From Pteria penguin (taxonomy: Eukaryota; Mollusca; Bivalvia; Pterioida; Pteriidae): a DNA stretch of 64,000 nt. The DNA lies in contig CM068585.1 in NCBI GenBank assembly GCA_035048485.1, positions 17,403,501-17,467,500 of the forward strand, given 5' to 3'. A program made the position numbers and the translations under genes. Shown here in pieces: positions 14,901-29,900 of the stretch. Numbering within the stretch: position 1 is the stretch's first letter; every line of letters begins with the position of its first letter. The notes under the pieces are model-generated. The model was not told where the DNA came from. It searched no databases and saw only the letters and a list, made by a program, of their open reading frames with translations.

Positions 14901-17900
14901 TTCTCAAAACTGGTGATCAGCTGATAGCTCAGTTTGGTATAATTTACAGAGAAAGAACGTATGCATGTCCTTAATAGACAAGATCGCCTTCTTTCTGTTT
15001 CTTCGAATGATACGGATAAAAGTCATACTTATAATTAATTTAATATCACTCATACGTTGATATCTGATATCAAAACAGTTTCTTTATTGGTGAACACAAT
15101 CATATTTGTAGATGGACATACGTATCTGTATATTGCAAACGCGATACGGGCCTGTTTATACTACCAGAATGTACCATATGCAACATAGGACTTGCCCCGG
15201 GACATTTTACTCTGTATACCAATATAAAATGGGCCATAAAAAGGCCTTAAAGCGCCATGACCTTTCCTAAGGTCATCTCTCTTGTTCTCAATACACCCTG
15301 ATGGCAAATTGACATATGGCGGGTCTGATACATAAACACCGATCGTCACTTTACTTCTGTTTTACGAGTCAAGTTGTTAGTTTTAGATTTCACTTTGAAT
15401 CTTGCATTACGACGTTGTCAATTGGTCTGTTTGAATCTTTGTGCTGAGTTCATTGACACTGGTGTAGGATTTCTCTTATTTTCTCTTAATTATCTTCCGA
15501 CTATATCTGAAATCAAACACTCTATCTTTAAAATATGAACATAAGGTAGAAAGCGACGTCCCGTAATGAATAACTATTCAATTTCTCTTTTATTTTGTGC
15601 TTTCTTGAAAGAAATTGCGTTAACTTTTATTTTTACTCAAACAACACAACAGTACAATTGTACATGTATTAATTTATATGACCCGACTGTTCATTTGTCG
15701 ATGACAAAGAATACTGGATTATCATGGGCAAATGCGGATACCATAACTTACTATTATTAAAGGATTCTTTCACAGTTTGTTTAGACATGCCTTCATATTG
15801 TTGTAATACTATGTCGGCGGAGGAATATGGGGTTAGCCGGAGGTCAGGGTATCTCAACATGTCGACATCTGTCGTGTAGTATAACGAAGCAAATGACCTG
15901 CCCTCAGTGGTGCTGTGTGCATCCATACCCAATCAAAGAATCCGGAATTGTTCCGGTCAAAGGAAGTTATTGAATCTATGACGTCATTAAATGAACTGTT
16001 AAACAAGCGATTTGATTAGTTAAGATCGGAAAACATCTTTTCTCCTCTAAAGATAAAAGTATAACATGGTGAACATTGTAGCAGATGAACAGCGATTGTG
16101 GGCGTCTTAATATTAAAAGATTGTATATTCTTTTGATGTCCAAATATTTTCATAGATATTTGATTCTTTGTTCGACTCGTATATACCAAATAACAAAGCT
16201 GAGAATTTTACAGAATTTTCTTTCACGAAAATGTGGTTTATTTTTCGTTCGATTTCGAATGGCATTTCTTTTTATGTTTGGTTGGACGTAACTCGAGATA
16301 ACAATGTTATCCGAGTACGCCATCAATGGTTCAGATGAATTCATCAAGCGGCGGAAGTTCTCTTTAATTAAAAAAGCAATAGTAAAAATTAACGAGAACG
16401 TGAAAAGAATAGAAACTGTAATATGAGATTTTGCTCGAAATTTTAGACTTTGCTGATCTTATATTGTGTGAAAATCGTCATTTTGGGACATTGACCTGAA
16501 TCACACTTCTAAGTACATCATATTTAAACTGAAAATTGAACACCCATTTTTTTTTTCGTTTTCTTTTTCAAAATATTCTCTATTTTGTATCACTTTGTTG
16601 ATATACACACCTTATATTGAACCCTTTTTATTGCATAGGTAACGGTCAGTGATAATGGTTATCCCAGCCTCTCTTCTACAGCCAAAGTGGTTATCTCCTT
16701 GCTTGACATTAATGACAACAAGCCAACTTTCCTGGAAAGTCTGTATCGCGTCAGAACCATGGCTTTGGGTCCTCAGGTTAAAGCTGCTCCTTTACTCAAA
16801 GTAACTGCCAAGGACGAGGATGCAGGCAACTATTCGGAAATCACTTATAAAATTCGCGGGAAGAAAGCGTCGCAGTTCTCTATCGACTCTCATACTGGCA
16901 TGATTTTTGCCGATGGACCATTACTTCCCAAGTCGTACGAACTAAAGGTACAGTAATCTTATGGAGTACAAATGTACTTGTTTTATAATGCTTTGAAATT
17001 AACCTTGAATAGATATCTTATACATAATTAATTATAAATTTTATAAGTGAAAGGGCAGTGTCTAAGATAGTTTGATGTTTTGCAGGTCAGAGCGTATGAT
17101 AATGCAAAACCACGGCGAAAGGATACGACACGAGTACGTATAGAAGTGACTGCTTTGCAATCTACCAGTCCCTCTCAGATTCCTAGGTTCCCGGCCTCGA
17201 GCATCAGTTTGGACGTGTTCGAAAACTGTGATATTGGACTATTGGTGGGCTTGGTGCAAGCAGAGACAGATGACAATGTGCCTCTCTGGTACTCTATTAC
17301 AGGTTAGGTTCTATAATATAAGTCTATATTTCGTGAAGATGCAAGTACTGTTATATGCCCTTTGCTATGTTGAACCAATAAACAAGTGGTGAGTTTTGTT
17401 TTGTCTGTATGTTTTGGTCAGTCATAACCATTGTGACTAGCCAAATAAAAGGCCTGGCATCCGATTTTCAGGGGCCATTGATTATTCACCATGATACATG
17501 ATTGTGAGTGCGATAGTGACTTGAGACTGATTTTTTTTTATACATTTACTTTGTTTTATCTTCTATTGAATTTACTGTAATAAAAAGAATGAAGATCTGG
17601 TTACATTTATTGCCATTCTGAAATTTATACGAATAAGCGTTTGGTGTTGGAAGTAGTAGTAAGTACATGTACACATAGAAATCTACTGTCTTTGTAGCTG
17701 GTGACGACTTGGACCAGTTTACCATCCATCCTAACTACGGCAGTATCTTGGTCGCCAAGCCTCTTGATCATGAAGTCCACTCACACTATAACTTGACCGT
17801 CAGTGCAACCAATGGAGTACATACAGCAACCGTTATGGTGAGTGCCGCCTTCCTTTCCCTGCAGTCACTTACTGCTTTAACTTTCAGTTCAACTGCAGAT

Positions 17901-20900
17901 TTTACAAGCAGATTTGTCTGAAGTGTAATCTAATTAGCCCTCTGGTTATGAGATAGCTACGAAATTACTAGTTAATATTACGTGGTTACTTCTAATTTCT
18001 GTATTACTAGATGGTTTCTAACTTCGATATTGATGGTTTCTTGCTAACTTCCATATTGATGGTTTCTTTCTAACTTCCATATTGATGGTTTCTTGCTAAC
18101 TTTCATATTGATTGTTGATTTCTAACTTCCATATTGATGGTTTATTTCTTACTTTCATACCATTTAACATGTATGTAATTGCCATTAAAATCTGAGCGGT
18201 TATAGGTCCATAGAAAAATTACACCGTTTGAGTTTGGCATATATTATAATTTTGCCTATGTAGTTTCAAACACATTGTACAGAAATATCTCCAGATAATG
18301 TTAGAACCTTCCCGTATCATTGGTTTTAGGGACATCCTCTGTAAGTAGGTTGTAGTGTCGAACACTTTAGAGAATTTGAAGATAATGATAACAAAAGAAA
18401 ACCTTTTATTGCCAAAATATAAACGTTGTGGGATTTATGGGACCTCCCTGGAAGTTAATAATCATCATCCATACAATAGGAAGTGCTTTATGACACGTCA
18501 CAAGAAGCAGCAAATCAGGTAGTTTATGCTTCAGATTATTTATTAAAAAGATGCTATCACAATGGAAAATGATTCGGGGTAACATGGAGGTAGGTAGCTC
18601 TACCTGTCTGTTCCGACTCAGTACTATGTACGACTTACAGAGGTTGTTTGAGGTTTGACTCCCCTTCTTTGGTGGCTTTCACTAAATTAATAGCTTGTCA
18701 TATTAATGAGGAAGCCCCCAGTAGACTTCCACGAGGTATAAGGTCTCGTCCTGTCGATGAGAAACCGCACGAAGTTTTGTTTGTTTGTTGTTTGTTTTTT
18801 CTTTTTCTTTCTTTCTTTCTTTTTTTTTTTTTTTTGTTTTTTTTTTGTTTTTTTTTCGTCTTGTTTTGATTTGGGAAGGGGGGGGGGGTGTAAGATGAAT
18901 AGATTTTTCTGATAGGATTTTCTGTTCGTTGGAATCATGAGAAGGTATTCGCTGCATGTTGTGACTTGATTGGTCAAGTCTTGAAAAAAAAAAGACTTGG
19001 GCGAGGTGGATCGACAATGGATCTTAGCGTACGTTACGTTCTCCGCTACATGGAAATAATGGAATTATACATGCGCAATAAAGATGCCTCTGCTTCAACA
19101 TATATTCAAAATAACAAGGTGCTCTTGTCATTAGATTCTTCCTGCCTCAGTATGTCGCTTTGAAAGTACAGTGACCCCTCTTTCCCTTTTCACAAATAGA
19201 TTAAAAAAGAAAAAATATATTAAAAGATAAATAAACTGAAGCACGCAGTGCTAACATGTCATTGCTTATGTGTGAATGTAAGGTCGAGGGTCGCCAATGT
19301 ACCGTATGTATAGGACTCAGGATGTTCAATGTCAGCATGAAAAGGCTAGATCAGCAGATTAATCTAGTCGATACTAGTGTCCGTACGGTCACTGCTGTTA
19401 CAGCCCCTAGCTGAACTCATTGTGTACTGTAATTAATTAGCCGTGGTAATATTGACTCTGTACTGTAAAGAATATTGAACTAATCGAAGACTCCAATTTT
19501 AAATGTCAACAAACCGTGTTTATTCCGTGTGTAGCATCAAAGCCAGGCTATAGATCGGACCTTTACTGTGCTGGAATTAAAATGAACACAGTATATAATA
19601 TTTATTTAGCGATAGGGATCTGGTGTTACTTGTACATCGTGAGTCAGTGGTTAGGGCTCTATATCTTATAGCAGTATGAAAAAGTGACTGGGCCTTCTTT
19701 AACACAGCTTAAGTCATGCAAGCTTGGATCCACACATTAATTACCTAAATGCATTTGATATAGATTACTGTTTTATTGCTGGAACTAGCCAGGGGTTTTC
19801 ATGATTGGAAACGCCATCTTTACATTCCTTGAAAATTATGCCAAAACAAAGAAGTCATTTTGATAACTTTTGAATGGGACCATCCTTTCTTTTGCAAAAA
19901 TGCAATCACCTTAGCGCGGTCTTCGGCTTTGATAAAAAATTTACCGTCCACGGCTGGAACCCCCTTTAGCCTACCTAAATCTTCGCTTTTCGAAAAAAAA
20001 TAAATAAATAAATGCTAGATATATCCCTAACTGTGGCGTTGAGTGTAAATTGTTTTTATGGAAGAGTGCATAAAAACTTTTCGGTCTCATTAGCATTTGT
20101 TTTACTAGAAGTTAATATTCACCAATCATTATTATACGTCCCCCGAGGATATGATGATACAAAAGTACTGAAATGAACCACGGTCGCATTGTTTTCATTG
20201 AAAACAGATGAAACTGTGCAGGCAGTGTTCAGTTACCTTACCTGCTGTTTTAGATCAACTTCATGGCAAAATATTGTCTAGTTACAGTGTGTATTAAAAC
20301 ATCTTGGATGCAGGTCTTACAACAAATAGAATGTTTTTAAACACCCAAGATTACAATCAAAACAAGTTCAAACTACTGTAAACATCAAAGCTCGTTTGGT
20401 TAAAATGATAGATCAATTAAACTGAAAAATGTTATGACGGATTGTAAATTTGATTTCTATTGGTCGAAAGGAAAACGATCCTTGTTACAGTGTTGACTAT
20501 TCACAATTCACACCAGGTTTTTTTCACCAAAGGAAGGGTATTTTCTCCATATCTTGATTTTGATATTTAATGAGAATATGACCATCAGTTTTTCATTTCG
20601 TTACATAGGATTGTCCCAGGATGCATCTCCTTCCCACAAACACTATGAGAAAATGTAACTTGTATCGTATACAGCTTTGTTTGTGTTTGTTAATTTATTT
20701 TCACTGTATTTCAATGAATTACATGTTATGATCAAGCCCGTTTTACTTCGTTGACCTACATAGTGTAATGAATTTGAAAGAGAGGACCTAATTTTGTGTT
20801 CCTTTTCTTTATTCTCTAAAGTGGACCATGTCTAACAGAGGGTACATTATGGCATTAAAACGTCCCAAATCCTTGAGAGATTTACGCGGATTAATCTCTC

Positions 20901-23900
20901 TGTGGCCAATGAATACGAGAGTTTGACAAAGGTAAACAGTCTTCGAGAATGGAGACGTTCGTGAAATCAAAGGGTTTATGATAAAACAGTAAATTATAAG
21001 ATGCGAGGTAGCATAGATAGTGAATAGTTCTTTAGAGAGATACAAGTGATTTACACATATTATAGCGTATACACTTAACCTAATAAAAGTGATAAAATCG
21101 TCAAATTTCCGACAAGATTTCAATGGAGTATCTTCCTATATAGATTTATGTTCATAGCCCTCTTACGATAGCACCACTCGGAAGTGATTTGCCCTCATAT
21201 ATTTTCACCTTAACCGATTTTCTTTGTACCATAGGAGAGAAAATTCGCGGCCTCCCGGTGACTTTGTCAATATTTGCTTTAGAAGAAAACTGTATCGCTG
21301 TGAAAAAATCAAATAATGATATCGAAATGAAAACAGACGTGTTACCCATAAAGTCGAATCAACGATTGAAACTATGAATGTTTTCCCTTTGGAATAGATA
21401 TTTTCTTTTGGTACTTATTCATTTTACAGTTTCTGTTTGAATATTTTTCACAATTTAATTGGGTGACCAACTTTTAATTCAACAAACAAGATCGAATAGG
21501 AATTAAAATTGCCAAGAAGGGAAAATGATCATGTCACACACCGTAACTTCTTCATCATAAAATGATGTAATTACTCTATGAACAACTTAGGTAATTTAGT
21601 ACGCTATATTTCACGGAACTTTCTCTTTGAAATATTCAGAAATAACATATTTAATTAAATATATATATCGATGGTTAGTGTGATATGGAGCTCTTTACTT
21701 ATCCGATGTAAGATCTGAAGGTTTTAATCGGGAAATATATTAGTTATATACATCCTTCATCACTCATTCCTATTTCAAACAGAAAACATGAAAGGGAAAC
21801 ATACAGATATATGTGTAGAGCAATATATCTCGCAATATCTCAAGGCAGCTGCCAGGGCGCCAACATAGGGCGCAAGCGCGAGAAATCTAATGAACAACGT
21901 GTCGCAAACGGTGCAGTTTCCGCACCTAATAAAACGCACAGAATGAGCCAGCACTGTGAAGATTGGCATCCACAGAACATCATACGGATCTTGATCCAGA
22001 GCTTGTAATTCATACATTATCTTGTTTTCTTATCTTGTTTTCTTCTATTACTGGTGGAAATATGACAAGTTTGTGCCATAAAGGGTGAGCATTTGTCATG
22101 TTAAGTAAAGATGTGCACGATAAGAATCATTCGGTGTCAGTAGTGATATGTAAAATTTGCAAAGAGACAATCTTACATGGTGTTCAGCATGATAATGTAG
22201 AATATGAAAGTATGCAACATACCACGGTTGACATCTGTTTAAATCATAAAAAAGAAGCTGAGGTGAGTCCACGTGTCCAGGAAAAGTAAATGTCTCTTGT
22301 TTGGGAAGCCCACCCCGTCATGGCCCATGAGTGATCAACCGAACAACTGATACAAATTTTTTCAGTACTACACATTTAAATAAGGCGACTATGGACGTTG
22401 TTTTCAAATATTTGATTATTGTTTACGTCACACCAAGATATGGTACTTATATGGTGACGGCATCTGCCTGATGCAATGCACAGAAATTTAGATCTCTGCA
22501 ACTGACCCACCTGGAGCAGTGAGGGACATTCTATGTGCCACGCCTTGTCATAGTTTACACGGGACCTTCGTTTTACTGTCTCATCTGAAAGACAGGACAT
22601 CGGGTGTTACCGGCGGCACTCGACTCTCGACAAGCAGCTAACATATCTGGATCTGAACCCTGTGGAACTCTGTATAGAAAAAAAGGGTTATAGGTCGAGA
22701 TCGGTGAGCTGCATGCAGAGTAACACACCAGTCAAATACTCTGCATGTAGTTTGTTTTTTGTTTTGTTTTTTGTGTTTTTCTCCCTTTTTTACCGGAATA
22801 CCGGTACTAACGTTTCTTGCACAGATACATTCATTGCTTTGGTTTGGTTAATTTTTACAGTTTTAAAAATTTGAATATGACTATTTTCTGTAACCAGTGT
22901 ATGTTGCAAATGTTGATCACGTTAAACATAAGTGCCTTAAAGTAAATCAAACAGCTATAGTATTAAATTGAATGTAATTCTGAATTTTCCCCTAATTAAA
23001 GGAAGCATTCAGCTTTAATTTAGCTTGAACTCTAATATATTCCAGTGATGCGGATCTCTGCGGTGTCCACGAAGTTCGCGCCAACTTAAATCCCTATGCT
23101 TTATATGATTTGGGGAGATTTTGTTTTTGTAAGCAAGATCACCACCTGGGGGATGAAAGACTTCGATAATTTTTCTGAACTTTAATCTACCATGACTTAA
23201 AAAAGAACCACAACACCATAGACATATTTAATTAAGGTTGATTTATGAGTTGCTAGAGCAACATATTCACTGAAGTCTTTGCGCGTTTTGAATTCTGCTC
23301 ACAACAGGTGTATGAATTCATGACCATGGTCTTACCGATTCGATGCAATTTCCTGTTTTCTGCCACCCAGCACACAATCCTGGTAAATCGTCTGAATGTT
23401 CCTCTTTGATCTTACATAACAGATTCTTTTTTATGTCATGAATTTTTGATCCAACAAGTGTTAGACACAATGGTTAATGACGTAGTCTTCTCAGAAAAAG
23501 GGGAGGGTTTTATTTTTTGTTTTGGGATCGGGGAGGGAGGAGGTTAGATTCCTTGCTTTCGTAAGCTCAAGAACTAAGAAAATGAAAGACATTCCAAATA
23601 ATAAATAAATAAAAACAAAAATAGGATTTTGCATATGAAACAAGACGAATAAGGGAATGTGAAATAATAAGAATGTATGGTACTGATTATTTTTTAGACT
23701 TACACATGTTACTATTGACTGAATATCGGGAAAATTGTTCACTGTGGGTCTGTGAATTCAACTTCCACATAAAGAATAAGGTCAGGCATACTTGCCTATT
23801 AAAGTCAATTACCTTTTCGTTAAACATCTAATCATGGGTTTTTTACCTTCTATTTACAGATTTTAAAATTGTGTCATAATATTAGATTTGTATCTGATTA

Positions 23901-26900
23901 AGATTATTTACAAACGGACCTTATGACGTCATGAAAATGCGAAAAAAGATCCCCTTTTTATCATGCATATTTCATGGCAGAGTAAAAACCGGGGTACTCT
24001 CAATAGAATTTACCGTGAAAAATATTAGAAATGTAATTATATTTGGATTTACCAATTTCCTTTAACAAAGTTCACATACAAGTCATTGAGCATAGAATGA
24101 GTCGCCACTTACGTGTATTATACATGCCGACTAAATAGAAACATCACCTATAATGAATATAAATGAATGCCTGCCTGGATAATGACAATAATTACCTACC
24201 CTCCTATTGTAATGAAGTTGTCAGCATGCTATTTATAATAAGGGCTTGATGTCATTTTACATAGAGATGTATAATAAAATATAGATAATGAGATTCTCGC
24301 GGTTATTTCTGTCAGGACAGGTGTAGGCGATCAGTAACGAAAAACATCAGAAATTAATGAGATAAACAATCGCTAGGTGCACCGTAAATAAACTTGGTCA
24401 TTGCCAATAATAAATAATCAATATGAAATCCAAACTATAAACAACATAATGATGTTAAGAAAAAAGAACAGCCCTCCCCACGGGAAAGAGGCGAACCCAG
24501 GCGATATAATCGCCTGTGATACAGGCTGAGCGTGTACATTGCAGTAAACATGATGTACTCTACAGAGTGTGTGTTTCTTTGGCTTCTTTTTATTGTACAT
24601 TGACTTATTTTTCAGGTAAACATTACAGTATTTGACGTCAATGACAATACTCCAGCGTTCACAAACGCTAGCTACGAGGTCACCATTCCGGAATCTGCTG
24701 CTATCGGAAGTGACGTCATTCACGTGTCAGCGACGGATCGCGATAATCAAGGGCGATTGATTTACAAATTCACTTCGGCCAAGAATAAAGCTAGTTTAGA
24801 TCTGTTTGAAATGGATTCAGAATCAGGTAAAGTTAATACGGCTTGGTGTTTTCAATGAAAATTAATTACACTTTATTTACGTGAAACTTTCCTTCATTAC
24901 TGTGAGAGAGAAAAACAAAAGTAATGTCTGGCATATAAAAAGAGAAACAAAGCATAAACTTGAGTAGCAGTAGTTCAAATAATTTTTCATAATAATATTG
25001 ACGTATTTTATATGCCTTCTTAGGTATGGTCCGCGTGAAGGGTAATTTGGACCGAGAAGTCATGTCTGTTCACGAACTTACCGTCATGGTTAGGGACCAG
25101 GGGGTACAGTCCAACAGAAACTATACTCGGGTCAAGGTCCACGTACAGGATACCAATGATCACGCTCCTTACTTCCTTTCTGACGTCATCGATGTTCGTA
25201 TCTTCGAGACATCAGCAGTGGGGAGCTCTGTAGTACAGCTTACAGCACTGGATCAGGATAAGGGAGAAAATGCTGAAGTAACGTACGCTATTGTATCAGG
25301 TAACTAATGGTTTAATGTTCTTTAATCCATCCAACAAACAAGTCCACAAATCAACATCAGACACATATTCAATGAATATTAGTAAACTAAAGTATTTCAG
25401 TGTTGTATCATGTAATGAAAATGATTGCATTAAACCTCACAAACTCCCAATAAATGGACCTTCTCACGTTAACTGCGGGACTGGCGTTTTAGTAGCTTAA
25501 TCGTCACTCTTCCTGCCAAATGACGTACGGCACAAGCTGTATTATATAATGACGTCAAACATTTTACGAGAAATTTGATAATTTGCCGCTCAGAATGCCA
25601 GTCTCACAAATGACATACAAAGTCTAAGAAATAACTGTAGTAATTTTATGTATATCGATGTATAGACAAACAACCGATGCATAAACTATATAATGCTCTG
25701 CGAAGCGGATTATACATTGCTTGTGCATCGTTTTTTTGTCTATACATTGACGGACTGACCTCTTTTTTTTTGGCCAGCATCGGCATCACTCGAAATATTA
25801 AAGCAGAATGACTGTGTTTACGTTTATGTATAAGGAGCGACATTGTTATGCTCCAGCAAACAAGGTGTTTTTGTTTTTCTTTTTGATTTTGTTTTGGTTT
25901 TACTGTTTGGGTTTTGCCATGGGGGTGGGTGGGGGTTATATAGAATCATTCTGTCTGTCCGTGTAAGTAGTTTCCAGACCATAACTGAATTCCCTTTACA
26001 CATATGGTTTTGGAAATCTTCATACACAAACTCGACCAGAATGTGGTATGTGCCCTATTGATTTGGAGGTCAAAGGGCTGTCTCAGAGCATGGATAACTG
26101 AATAGGGTTTCTTGGCAATGCCTGAATTCCATATACACCTAATTGCATAAGGGGGTTGTATTTGTCCTGTATGTTTGTATAGGCAGTATGACAATTTAGG
26201 AACAATCAAATTATAAATGAATAAATAAATAAACAAATGAATCTTTAAAAAGTTTTAAGGGATATTAGTTGTCAGTCCCTGTTTCCTGTTTGCCTACTGT
26301 TAGGTATGTCTTACAATTTTTTGTTTAAATCATCAATATCTTCTTTCCCCAATGTAATGCATGTATACAAAATAAACCCTGTTGTAGGCAACTGATATTA
26401 GAGTAATGTTTTCATAGTCAAACACTTAATTTAATTTTCATTTATCACAGAAGTGCTCTGTCATTAAATTAAATTACAATGATTGATTTTGACTTTTTAA
26501 TGAAAGTTAAAACTGAAGAGTACTCTTTCCTTCAAGTTTCACAATGGGCTTACATTCTCTCCAGATTTGTAACACAATAAGATAAAACTTCTTGATTCTG
26601 GTGGAATTCCAAGGATCAAAAAACATCATTGATCTTTCCAATTAAGATTTGATTTATAATCCAGAGGGTCTTAAGAAATGATTGAAGTTCCTAACTGATT
26701 ACTTTGTATTGTGGTGTAGACAGAAGACCTGCATGGAGCTTGTATAAGCTTTATGTAGGGCTAATGATAGCCTGTGGGGAGGTTTTATGACCATTGCAGT
26801 AAGCCCTACTTATCATGCTTAACAATTCATTGATCTTTTATGGATTCAAACAAACAACTGGTTCCTTTCACTTATTCTATGTATATGTGTAAACTGAATT

Positions 26901-29900
26901 ACCCACTTTAGTAGCTGTTGAGGCAGAAAGAATTTCTTTGGAGTACTCTGATTACAGGGCTGTTGTGTTTGCTATAGAAATAATTCAAAGACTTTTCATA
27001 AGATGAAATAAACAAAAGTGTTTTCATTTACTCATATCTATCACTCATATATCTTATTAATGACAAAATGTTTAATGCATTATGAAAACAACCATATTCA
27101 TGTCTTTCACACACATACCTGCATATGTATATGCATACATACACACACGGATACATACAATGAAAGTATTATTATAAATGGGCTAGGCTCCATCTGTTGC
27201 AATAGATGTAGAGAGAGAGAGTAATTTCAAATTTGATTAGAGTGTATAATAAATGGTCAGTAGTGTATGATAACTGATAGATCCAAGATGTTAACTATTG
27301 ACTTATTGACTTGATAAGGATTGAATGAAGATTTTGTTAAAAACTCTTCAAAAATTGAAATAGATGATTATATCATTTTGTAAATAATGAATGTCAAAGT
27401 AGAAGTTGCAATAAACTGCATAAGAAAAAAAAAACCCTGAAATGTTCAATGGTCAATTTCCTGAATGTGATGTGCCTTTTGTCCATCTTGTAAATAAAGT
27501 GATTTCTGGTTCAGTTGGTGGTATAAGCAATGAAAATGGGAATGAATATTTCAATAGTAATCAGGTTTTCATGCTTGTAAGAGTTATCTTCCATGCAGTG
27601 TATCTTTGTACATGTATAACAAAATTGAAAATGATTTTCACCAATTAATTCTGGGATATACATTCCACCTTCACAGCCAGTAGCATCATTATGAAGGGCA
27701 TATCATTATGATTGCTCCTTGTGTATAGAGGTTAATGTAAGTGTACTTGAGACCCCCCTCCTTCCACTTCACTCCAGATGTGAACCTTCTTAACTTGAAA
27801 AGATTGGCTAATGAAGTTATAGATTGAAATGCCTGTAGAGGATATATTGAGGTATACAGACTTCTTCAGGATATATATGACCACTTAAAATGTTGTTCAT
27901 GCTTGCAGTGATAAAGTGTGATTCTTCAGTAAATTCATTTTAAAGTGATTAAGGGGAGCTATACTAATGTCTACCAGACAACTGCATCTGATGAAATGTT
28001 TTGTTAGTATTCTAGGGTTTATTGACTTGGTACAATAAGGATCTATACCTCCTCATTATCTTAATACAGATTGACTGGTACAATAAGGATCTATACCTCC
28101 TCATTATCTTAATACAGACTGACTAGTACAATAAGGATCTATACCTCCTCATTATCTTAATACAAACTGACTTGTACTATAAGGATCTATACCTCCTCAT
28201 TATCTTAATACAGACTGACTGGTACAATAAGGATCTATACCTCCTCATTATCTTAATACAGATTGACTGGTACAATAAGGATCTATGCCTTCCCGTTATC
28301 TGAGTACAGACTGACTGGTACAATAAGGATCTATACCTCCTCATTATCTTAATACAAACTGACTTGTACTATAAGGATCTACACCTCCTCATTATCTGAT
28401 TACAGACTGACTGGTACAATAAGGATCTATACCTCCTCATTATCTTAATACAAACTGACTTGTACTATAAGGATCTATACCTCCTCATTATCTTAATACA
28501 GACTGACTGGTACAATAAGGATCTATACCTCCTCATTATCTTAATACAAACTGACTTGTACTATAAGGATCTATACCTCCTCATTATCTTAATACAGACT
28601 GACTGGTACAATAAGGATCTATACCTCCTCATTATCTTAATACAGACTGACTGGTACAATAAGGATCTATACCTCCTCATTATCTTAATACAGATTGACT
28701 GGTACAATAAGGATCTATACCTCCTCGTTATCTTAATACAGACTGACTGGTACTATAAGGATCTATACCTCCTCATTATCTTAATACAGATTGACTGGTA
28801 CTATAAGGATCTATGCCTTCCCGTTATCTGAGTACAGACTGACTGGTACTATAAGGATCTATGCCTCCTCATTATCTTAATACAGATTGACTGGTACAAT
28901 AAGGATCTATACCTCCTCATTATCTTAATACAAACTGACTTGTACTATAAGGATCTATACCTCCTCATTATCTTAATACAGACTGACTTCTACTATAAGG
29001 ATCTATACCTCCTCATTATCTTAATACAGACTGACTGGTACAATAAGGATCTATACCTCCTCATTATCTTAATACAGATTGACTGGTACAATAAGGATCT
29101 ATACCTCCTCGTTATCTTAATACAGACTGACTGGTACTATAAGGATCTATACCTCCTCGTTATCTTAATACAGACTGACTGGTACTATAAGGATCTATAC
29201 CTCCTCGTTATCTTAATACAGACTGACTGGTACTATAAGGACCTATGCCTCCCCATTATCTTAATACAGACTGACTTCTACTATAAGGATCTATGCCACC
29301 TCATTATCTTAATACAGACTGACTTCTACTATAAGGATCTATACCTCATTATCTTAATACAGACTGACTGGTACATAAGGATCTATGCCTTCCCGTTATC
29401 TGAGTACAGACTGACTGGTACTATAAGGATCTATGCCTCCTCATTATCTTAATACAGATTGACTGGTACAATAAGGATCTATACCTCTTCATTATCTTAA
29501 TACAGACTGACTAGTACAATAAGGATCTATACCTCCTCATTATCTTAATACAAACTGACTTGTACTATAAGGATCTATACCTCCTCATTATCTTAATACA
29601 GACTGACTGGTACAATAAGGATCTATACCTCCTCATTATCTTAATACAGACTGACTGGTACAGTAAGGATCTATACCTCCTCATTATCTTAATACAGATT
29701 GACTGGTACAATAAGGATCTATACCTCCTCGTTATCTTAATACAGACTGACTGGTACTATAAGGATCTATACCTCCTCGTTATCTTAATACAGACTGAAT
29801 GGTACTATAAGGATCTATACCTCCTCGTTATCTCAATACAGACTGACTGGTACTATAAGGACCTATGCCTCCTCATTATCTTAATACAGACTGACTTCTA

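Larger units (their letters stand above)
2959..16638 (+). other. 13.7-kb intron 1: repeats only
   Basis: This is the largest intron in the window. It is AT-rich with frequent CpG. It holds copies of dispersed repeat families (3115-3415, 5512-5700, 9545-9620), tandem arrays at 7174-7370 and 10115-10375, a fold-back element at 9900-9991, several tRNA-like SINE pieces on the minus strand, and simple repeats. No open frame in it resembles a known protein. Confidence 0.75.
17838..24615 (+). other. 6.8-kb intron 4
   Basis: It holds a 26-bp tandem array (18008-18160), a pyrimidine tract with a G run (18779-18886) and a SINE-like copy on the minus strand (22376-22625). The gaggcgaacccaggcg segment near 24490 is weakly tRNA-like on the minus strand. 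No protein-like frame was found. Confidence 0.7.

Noticed and set aside
16687..16689. ATG at 16687 as a translation start
   Set aside because: The coding frame continues upstream through VTVSDNG to a good acceptor at 16638, and no signal peptide follows this Met. It is an internal residue.
18687..19017. Lys-rich frames over the pyrimidine tract
   Set aside because: Low-complexity artefact on the reverse strand of a poly-T/CTTT run.
22098..22289. 63-residue open frame with a CKICKE cysteine pair
   Set aside because: Only one cysteine pair, no complete zinc-binding motif, no splice or promoter context; likely chance.
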